NCBI GenBank assembly: GCA_964036295.1
Contig: OZ038468.1
Location: 11,356,183 to 11,420,182 of the forward strand
From: Plumapathes pennacea
Taxonomy: Eukaryota; Cnidaria; Anthozoa; Antipatharia; Myriopathidae
Direction of reading: 5' to 3'
DNA: 64,000 nucleotides
The position numbers were made by a program, and so were the translations under genes. Shown in pieces: positions 59,401-64,000 of this stretch. The notes under the pieces are model-generated. The model was not told where the DNA came from, did no database searches, and saw nothing but the letters and a program-made list of their open reading frames with translations. Numbering within the stretch: the stretch's first letter is position 1; each line of letters begins with the position of its first letter.

Positions 59401-60137
59401 GAATAAGCGCCCAGATTCCAATAAGCGCCCCCCAAATGTCAAAAAATTTAATAAGCGTCGCCACCCCCAAATGTCGAAAAATTTAATAAGCGCCGCCCCC
59501 CCCCCCCCCCCCGAAATATCGAAAAATTGAATAAGCTGTAAAAATGCAAGGGTTTGTGGAGTCCGTCTACACTTCAATTCAGCGATAAACCAGGGCTAAG
59601 TTGGGCTTTGTTTTAAAAATCGTCCATGTGCCTCCGTTCACAAACCCTACCAATGCTTACCGTGTTAGAGTTACTTGGCATTACAACCGTTTGAACGAGA
59701 TAAACTCACCACTTCCACAGAAGCAGAAGCAGTAGCAGCCATGGTGAACTGTAGGTTTTTCTTGAGATTGTGTTGAGATGTCGCGAAAACGCGAGTTATT
59801 AACTCGCAACTTTGAATTATTAAGTTGCGATCGCGAGATAACATTAAGTCGCGATCGTGAGTAAATATTAAGTCGCGATCGCGAGTTAATACTAAGTTGC
59901 GATCTTAAAAAATGGTGCAGTGCAAGCATGTCCTCCATAGGGCATGGTAGAAATGCCGCAAAACGATTGACCATCCCAAAAGACCAAACAAAAGAGACAC
60001 GACAAAGTTCAACATACCCTTTTGGCTGTTCCGTAACCGTACTTTTCGGTCTGAAAGGCCATACCGAAGTCAGTGATTTTGCAAATGAATTTGGTGGTCA
60101 CCAGAACATTCCTTGCTGCCAGGTCGCGGTGTATAAT
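48809..60137 (-). CDS. Receptor tyrosine kinase, 3' part (catalytic loop to C-terminus), partial
   Basis: Exons 60018-60137, 53619-53698, 51734-51774, 51250-51349, 50955-51051 and 48809-49123 join in phase to 753 bp (250 aa). They give catalytic loop HRDLAARN, DFG, an activation loop with two Tyr (EKYGYGTAKR), GRIPIKWTAPE, SDVWSYGIVLYEIFTLG, GTPYEGF, and CWSEDPDDRPTFEEL. All key catalytic residues in this part are intact, so it should be an active kinase. The sequence is of FGFR/VEGFR-type class, without deciding which. The tail holds YESNLYQ and KPRYVNGK; pY-x-N-x is a Grb2-SH2 site. N-lobe and ectodomain exons were not found up to 64000 and are presumably further right. Its introns are heavily invaded by mobile DNA. 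Confidence 0.85.
50238..50407. repeat. Long foldback (hairpin) element
   Basis: Arms of about 68 bp. The inner 28 bp pair perfectly (GGATGCACGCGGGAAGTTGG on the left arm, its complement on the right). The outer 40 bp pair imperfectly from AAGAATCGGTTC to GAACCAATTCTT. The loop contains a further GAAGC/GCTTC pair. It lies in the last intron of the RTK. Either a palindromic MITE or a source of a hairpin RNA. Confidence 0.8.
50955..51051 (-). CDS. RTK exon: kinase subdomain XI
   Basis: Acceptor TTGCACAG, donor GTGAGT at 50954-50949. It reads YSIMMQCWSEDPDDRPTFEE then LYNVFLDYMAGE, the C-W-x6-R-P-x-F signature that closes tyrosine kinase domains. Confidence 0.9.
51250..51349 (-). CDS. RTK exon: kinase subdomain X
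   Basis: Acceptor TATTTGCAG, donor GTAAGC at 51249-51244. It reads GGTPYEGFREADVIAQLQNK then QYRMPQPSHVSES. Confidence 0.88.
51734..51774 (-). CDS. RTK exon: kinase subdomain IX (41 bp)
   Basis: Acceptor TTCTTGCAG, donor GTAAGT at 51733-51728. It reads WSYGIVLYEIFTL, completing SDVWSYG with the previous exon. Called on motif and exact phase. Confidence 0.88.
51902..53295. mobile_element. TIR-bounded element carrying a RecQ-like helicase fragment
   Basis: Left 51902-51974 and right 53220-53292 are about 73-bp inverted repeats at roughly 88% identity, starting AGCCTACG and running through CCGTTAACCCAC and GGGACTCGGGAGGGAACG. TGAAAAC flanks both sides (51895-51901 and 53296-53302) as a possible target duplication. 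The only coding content is the broken helicase fragment on the plus strand. It lies in the RTK intron between the subdomain VIII and IX exons. Confidence 0.78.
52135..52573 (+). pseudogene. RecQ-like helicase fragment with altered Walker A
   Basis: AYNAAVDQVCATFG, then a frameshift near 52180, then LQQEEQRANRRIFAGKN and VVLPTGYGNSVIFQAMP, where the P-loop Lys (GKS) is Asn. KALMDNQVHYLIDLGF follows, then after another break VSVDEAHCVNHW (DEAH box) directly before GTAAGT at 52572. It looks like genomic capture, since an exon end with its donor is kept. Not functional as read. Confidence 0.78.
53358..53432. repeat. (GAT)n microsatellite
   Basis: About 75 bp of GAT repeats with interruptions. 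Confidence 0.9.
53619..53698 (-). CDS. RTK exon: kinase subdomain VIII
   Basis: It reads GRIPIKWTAPEVLFETSTYQ then VSSKSD with donor GTAAGT at 53618-53613; 80 bp, phase 0 in, phase 2 out. The acceptor (CCAAAAAAG) has almost no polypyrimidine tract, and a repeat end begins only about 60 bp upstream in the intron, so splicing here may depend on sequence brought by the insertion. Confidence 0.86.
53870..55240 (+). pseudogene. LINE reverse-transcriptase fragment with 3' tail
   Basis: Plus strand: GPILFLLYINDITNNL, then a one-base break at the FADD-box (TGCTGACGACACCAAG), KWQLSFNPSKCEIMRM, then VGITVSSDLSWSEHV ... SPVWSPYLVEDISAIENVQR and a C-terminal stretch in a shifted frame. The 3' end carries CCGCACCTTGAATAAA and (TATG)n near 55200. 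CR1/L2-type non-LTR element, 5' truncated and frameshifted. Confidence 0.85.
55490..56080 (+). pseudogene. Degraded integrase-core-domain protein
   Basis: Fragments in changing frames: NNPKIIANCFTDYLVE, VRANEGTDNVHAAGI, GFMYDKSTSNQRIETWWSFL, then KKRNASWWIDVVRDMRDAG. SNQRIExWWS...WWI is typical of the multi-copy integrase-core (DDE, rve-like) proteins of cnidarian and fish genomes. Frameshifts and stops show it is dead. Confidence 0.65.
56876..58230 (-). pseudogene. Degraded UBX-like multi-copy gene
   Basis: From high to low coordinate: KKTRTFQIGWLHYNKDKERY and IVIKQATGGGTRTMAM; an acidic stretch (GEEELHKDMLGTSEEK); RELRVQDKAYQESLE with EELRKTREAEHIRSARQ, the coiled lead-in of UBX proteins; RVVVRVLHISKGQITRASHS and GLASVYDW, the UBX-like beta-grasp; EIGDQVLFVEAPPLAAEDPE, ending KYEL and stop. 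Frameshifts near 57080 and a stop near 57220 break it. Similar multi-copy cnidarian proteins carry UBX-like and HECT parts (from memory); no HECT is present here. Confidence 0.55.
58440..58660. repeat. Dispersed repeat, family C (copy)
   Basis: TTTCTCACCAGAAATACATC, ACTCAAATGAAACCTGATTT and TTGGGAGTGAAAGAGT, as in the other copies. Confidence 0.4.
59395..59530. repeat. Tandem AATAAGCGCC repeat with poly-C
   Basis: AATAAGCGCC recurs about five times with CCAAATGTCGAAAAATTT between, interrupted by a run of about 24 C (59488-59513). It resembles a MITE end built of short direct repeats. Confidence 0.65.
59795..59940. repeat. Palindromic TCGCGATCGCGA minisatellite / right inverted repeat
   Basis: About four units of roughly 28-30 bp containing AAGTCGCGATCGCGAGTTAA, each near-palindromic, followed by GTGCAGTGCAAGCATGTCCT. 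Inverted match to 53757-53850. Confidence 0.75.
60018..60137 (-). CDS. RTK exon: catalytic loop and DFG
   Basis: Acceptor AATTGACAG (AG at 60139-60138), donor GTATGT at 60017-60012, 120 bp, phase 0-0. It reads IIHRDLAARNVLVTTKFICK, ITDFGMAFQTEKYGYGTAKR. HRDLAARN is specific to tyrosine kinases. This is the most 5' exon found in the window. Confidence 0.92.
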
Positions 60138-60139
60138 CT

Positions 60140-61030
60140 GTCAATTCAAAGAAATTAGCAACATCTAATTTAATCTCATTTGGACAGATTCAAAGTTAGA
60201 TAAGATTAACGTGCTAAACAGTCTGCGTCTTTGAAAAATTCTTCTATATTCGACTGTGGTAACATAGGAAAGCGACATTTTTCAAATTTGGGTTTTTAAG
60301 AGCGAATTTTCCTAATCACCGGGTGAAATGAGAAAAATGTGGCACATCAGTCAAAAATTGAGACCCAGAGCCTATGGTGTGCCAATTACTCTCGTATATT
60401 TATTTTGTTCAAGATTGTTTTGAATTTCAAGAAAAAAATTAAAAACCACTACGCCTCAAAATGACTAAAATGAAAGGGATTCGGAGGACCACAAAAACCT
60501 TAGCACGCGACCGTGCAGCGAAACTCTAGACATAAATGTCTTCATCTATTGATTAAGAAGATATCTACGAGCAATTTGAGCCTATAAATAGAATTATAAG
60601 TCAAACATTGAAGACAGCCTAAATTTCAATTCTCACAAATCTCAGTTCAGAGCACTTTTTCAATAATCATTTCTATGTCCGGTATAACTCAGATTTGCAC
60701 AAAAATTCGGTTGTAATATCTAGAAGTGTTGTTCTTACCTAGAATATAAAAAAATAGTTTGGTACTTTTCATTGCTCGAAAGAACTAACGCGGCTATTTT
60801 TGCCAAAATCACAACGTCGACTTGTAAACAACGTGCAACGATCAATTCACACTTTCGGATAAACTCAAACAAAAACTTCGCCCTCTACCTCAAACTTGGC
60901 ACAAAACTCTGTAGAAGACCTTATAATAAGTTTAACTTTCAATACCACCGGTTAACGATTGATTTATGTTTTTTTTGTGTGTGTGCTCGCGGGGGCCTGG
61001 GGCCCAAGCGAGCTTAAAAACAGAAATTTT
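60140..61030. other. Probable RTK intron, no feature recognised
   Basis: AT-rich sequence upstream of the catalytic-loop exon. I searched the minus strand for glycine-loop and VAIK-type exons and found none. Confidence 0.4.
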
Positions 61031-61034
61031 TCTT

Positions 61035-61505
61035 TTTGCTCGCGGGGCGTGGCCCCGGCGAGCTTAAAAATGGAATTTTTTTCTTCTGGGTCGAGAATTG
61101 GCACACGGTGATTGGTTCATATGATCACGTGATATGCGATGAAGTAAACTGCCGCCCAGTTGGCTCAGTTGGTTGAGTGCCGGTCTATCGTGCGGGAGGT
61201 CGCGGGTTCGAACCCCGGCCGGACCAGCACTCAGGGTCTTGAAATAACTGAAGAGAAGATGCTGCCTTTGTTTCTATTAGCAAATGGTAAGATCTTCACT
61301 TGGCTCGGCTGACTACGTAAAACGGCGTCCCGTCTCCCTATACTTCTATACTTGATTACAGGGGGGACGTAAAAGGAGCACTGAGGACGTAAACAAATCT
61401 CTGGCAGTGACCACCCTCAGTGCCTGTACTCCACAGTAATGTGGCGAAGCCAAATTGTTGCTGAAAAGCCCCTTGAGGGGAGCTTCAATAAAAATATCTA
61501 TGTAT
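61035..61505 (+). repeat. tRNA-derived SINE copy (plus strand), longer
   Basis: GGTGATTGGTTCATATGATC, tRNA-like head with A box AGTTGGCTCAGTTGG and B box GGTTCGAACCCC, GACCAGCACTCAGGGTCTTG, GTAAGATCTTCACTTGGCTC, and a 3' end AATAAAAATATCTATGTATG. Just upstream, GCTCGCGGGG...CCCCGGCGAGC-type hairpins occur twice (about 60985 and 61036). Sister of 22306-22650; a head-only match is at 62565-62610. Confidence 0.82.
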
Positions 61506-61510
61506 GTATA

Positions 61511-62165
61511 TAATTGACTTCGCTAAACAACTCGAAATGTGGCCAGTGAATTGCTCGTACTAATTACTTGTGTGTAAAGGTTAACTGCATCCCATCCAAA
61601 CTCAACACCATTGGGCTCTGTGGAACATGCACGGATAAACTGTATTTTAGGGAACGATTTTAGCTTGCGTTCTTAAGTTCACCGCGGAAGCTTTGAGAAT
61701 AGCCGTAAACAAATGTTTGATGGATACCGTTCGGGGATTGCAAATTTCTCTGTCGCTGCTAAATATTTAGTCCCGACGAAACTTTCTGTGGCGGCACGAA
61801 ATACTTCTGGGAAGATAACAGGCCGAAAACGGAAACCAAAGCTACGATGAGCTTTAGCCGCAAAACAATGGCGATTTATGCTTTTTACTTTGTACATGAC
61901 ATCTGTTGCCTCATAAAATTCTTCTGCTTATCGTACTTTGCCTGTTGAAATGTTTCTTTCATTCGATCGTGTAGCCTTTGTTTCGCAATGGTCATATATA
62001 CCAGATATGAAAAACACACCGAAATAGTCTTGAGCATTGAGTTTGCAGTTCACAAATGACTGAACACACTGTGAACAAAACCGCAATAATATTGTAAAGT
62101 GTCGTGTTACATTCCTCGCTTGTTACAGAACACGAATACTCGAAAGCCTTATAGAAGAAACGTAT
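61511..62165. repeat. Segmental duplication, copy 1
   Basis: AATTGACTTCGCTAAACAAC to GAGTTAATAAAAG-type sequence, repeated about 1105 bp downstream. It contains a short minus-strand frame (AKAHRSFGFRFRPVIFP, ATESFVGTKYL) that stays similar in copy 2. Confidence 0.8.
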
Positions 62166-62284
62166 TCAGTTAATAAAAGAAACCACAAAAGTATTGAAAC
62201 GAAGGCTGGATTAATCGTGGCCTCTCGTTAGAAATAAGAGTCGAAGTCAAACTGTCAAAAATCGATTGTGTATAAAAAGATATG

Positions 62285-62445
62285 TCACGCATTCTCAAAA
62301 TGCAGGGTCGCTCAACCTTTAAGAAGCAAGTGTATGAGTGTTGTAATGATAATTTATAGTTTAATCAGGTTTCATTTGAGCAAGGTGTCAACAGCCAGGT
62401 TCTCTATAACTGTCTGATATTTTTCTGGTGAGAAACTGGACGTCT
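62285..62445. repeat. Dispersed repeat, family C (copy)
   Basis: GTTTCATTTGAGCAAGGTGT and TTTTTCTGGTGAGAAACTGG, as at 58440-58660 in inverse orientation. Between the two segmental duplication copies. Confidence 0.4.
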
Positions 62446-62616
62446 CTCTTGGGAGTTCCACTCTTGTCCCTACTTTCCATTTTAGTATATTCTGGTCTCG
62501 ACGCAACTCACACCGCGAGCTCACTGGCAACGCCAGTCTAGTTTTTTTTCCTTTTTGTGGGTCCAGAATCAGCACACGGTGATTGGTTCATATTATCACG
62601 TGCTGGGCGATGACGT

Positions 62617-63262
62617 AATTGACTTCGTTAAACAACTCGACATGTGGCCAGTGAATTGCTCGTTACTTGTGTGTAAAAGTTAACTGCATCCCATCCAAAC
62701 TCAACACCATTTGGCTCTGTGGAATATGCCCGATAAACTGGATTTTCGGGAATGATTTTGGCTCGCGTTCACCGCGGAAGCTTTGAGAATAGCCGTAAAC
62801 AAATATTTGATGGATACCGCTGTCGCCGATAAATATTTAGTCCCGACGAAACTTTCTGTGGCGACACGAAATACTTTTGGGAAGATAACAGGGCGAAAGC
62901 AGAAACCAAAGCTACGGTGAGCTTTAGCCGTAAAACAATGACGCTTTATGCTTTTACTCGATCTGTACATGACATCTGTTGTCTCATAAAATTCTTCTGC
63001 GTATCGTACATTGCCTGTTGAAGTGTTTCTTTCATTCGATCATGTAGCCTTTGTTTCGCAATGGTCATTGAATACCAGAAATGAAAAATACACCGAAATA
63101 ATTCTGAGGATTGAGTTTGCAGTCACAAATGGACTGAACACACTGTGAACAAAAGCGCAATGATATTGTAAACATCTCTCGTGTGACATTCCTCGCTTTC
63201 AATTTTATATTTGTTACAGAGCACGAATACTCGAAAGCCTGATAGAAAAAAACGTATTGAGT
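62617..63262. repeat. Segmental duplication, copy 2
   Basis: Begins AATTGACTTCGTTAAACAAC; CATCCCATCCAAACTCAACA, GAAACTTTCTGTGGCGACAC and AGCCTTTGTTTCGCAATGGT track copy 1. Small indels separate them. A third scrap (GTTAACTGCATCCCATTCAA) is at 63298. Confidence 0.8.
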
Positions 63263-63575
63263 TAATAAAAGAAAACACATAAGTAGTGAAGCGAAAAAGT
63301 TAACTGCATCCCATTCAAATTCAACGTTATTTGGCTCTGTGGAATGTGTGTCAAGGGACAATTCGGAACAATTTGGAAGTTTATTATAAAGAATAATATT
63401 TCGGCTATCCTGGAGCGAACTTGTATTTGCAAACGGAAGGACTCAAATTTGACCTTCGGACTTAGGTTAACAATAGCCCTTTAGGAGCATAGTTCATAAA
63501 TGAGGTCAGCGAAGCATTTGCGTGTGCAGCACAAACCGCAGGAAAGCCATGGCGCCAGGTTCACTACGAATGTGC

Positions 63576-63962
63576 CTGTCGGTAAGCTTTACCTGCACGA
63601 TTTGAGCTAAGCTGCCAAGTGGTTGCTCGGCATCGTGATGCACAGACACCTTAGGAGTCTTTGTAGTCGCCTATGCCGTGGAAATTCCGTCCATTCCTTT
63701 CCGGTCTAATCTCATTGTGGATTTGCTATCCAATTTAGTTGTCTACCCAAACGGAAGTTTGGAAACGCTGTACGTGCTCCCTGAGCATACTTAACGGCTA
63801 GTTTGTAGTGTAGAATTCAGTTGAGTGGAGTTGAGTTAGAGTTGTGACTTGGAGCCCGAGCTCTCCGTTAGTCTCGAAGCTCAAGAGCTCAGCACTGAAT
63901 CACGAATAAAGAAGTCATCGAGTACAGAAGCGAGTCCCCTAAAATCTGCTCCGTAACAGATT
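63576..63962 (+). repeat. Possible solo or 5' LTR running off the window
   Basis: TGTCGGTAAGC ... AATAAA (63906) ... CTCCGTAACA, followed by TCTGGTGTTAAAATCC, which resembles a TGGTGT-type primer-binding site after a 5' LTR. The left boundary is a guess; the rest of any element would lie beyond 64000. Confidence 0.3.
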
Positions 63963-64000
63963 TCTGGTGTTAAAATCCGCGGCACAACCGTTCCCGGTAA

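Larger units (their letters stand above)
53757..59940. mobile_element. Candidate large TIR-bounded DNA element filling an RTK intron
   Basis: About 100 bp at 53757-53850 (ACATGCTGCACTGCAC, then CGCGACTTAGTATTAACTCG) is matched in inverted orientation by 59795-59940. Inside: a LINE fragment, a degraded integrase-core gene (plus) and a degraded UBX-like gene (minus) whose likely first exon, MAATASASVEV with a GTGAGT donor (59710-59742), lies just inside the right repeat. This would be a two-gene, convergent layout. Alternatively two copies of a small repeat happen to flank unrelated debris. No target duplication was defined. Confidence 0.45.

Noticed and set aside
60140..64000. N-lobe exons of the RTK
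   Set aside because: Searched on the minus strand for G-x-G-x-x-G, VAVK and subdomain III-VI motifs; nothing convincing seen.

Overview
This is nuclear DNA from an animal, most likely an anthozoan cnidarian (stony coral or close relative). The genes are split into small exons with GT-AG introns. They encode immunoglobulin (Ig) and tyrosine-kinase domains. Spaces between and inside genes are packed with MITE-like elements, a tRNA-derived SINE, LINE remnants, microsatellites and degraded multi-copy genes of the kind common in coral genomes. The species call is inference; nothing diagnostic such as rDNA or mtDNA is present.

All four host genes lie on the minus strand. From high to low coordinate they are: (1) the 3' half of a receptor tyrosine kinase (48809-60137), six exons from the HRDLAARN catalytic loop to the C-terminal tail; the ectodomain and N-lobe were not found and are probably beyond the window. 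(2) A type I membrane receptor (33887-39900): signal peptide, Cys-rich region, two Ig domains, a Cys-rich CPxxxYCPxG cassette, one TM helix. (3) and (4) Two tandem paralogues of basigin/neuroplastin type (16720-27685 and 3985-14478), with matching exon architecture and all introns in phase 1. The lower copy is intact on paper (393 aa, three Ig domains, the basigin-like LWPF...E transmembrane helix). The upper copy has a frame-breaking length change in one Ig1 exon and a GT-to-AT donor in the other, and a short C-terminal hydrophobic tail instead of the Glu-bearing helix and cytoplasmic tail. Skipping both damaged exons still gives a clean 259-aa frame.

Mobile DNA: 22679-25366 is an apparently complete 2.7-kb transposon (69-bp TIRs with one mismatch) with two intact convergent ORFs: a THAP + DDE transposase, and a small SAP + PHD-like zinc-finger protein. 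It lies in intron 1 of the upper basigin-like gene. The RTK introns hold a TIR-bounded element (51902-53295) carrying a broken RecQ-like helicase fragment. They also hold a possible 6.2-kb TIR-bounded unit (about 53757-59940) containing a LINE fragment, a degraded integrase-core gene and a degraded UBX-like gene. Further features: a 131-bp satellite (28988-30065), an 87-bp tandem repeat, a foldback with telomere-like filler, a perfect-stem foldback near 50.3 kb, a gag remnant split by a retroposed insertion with a 12-bp target-site duplication, and a 1.1-kb-spaced segmental duplication near the right edge.

Exon boundaries come from reading splice signals, phase and paralogue comparison by eye; no transcript data or database search was used.
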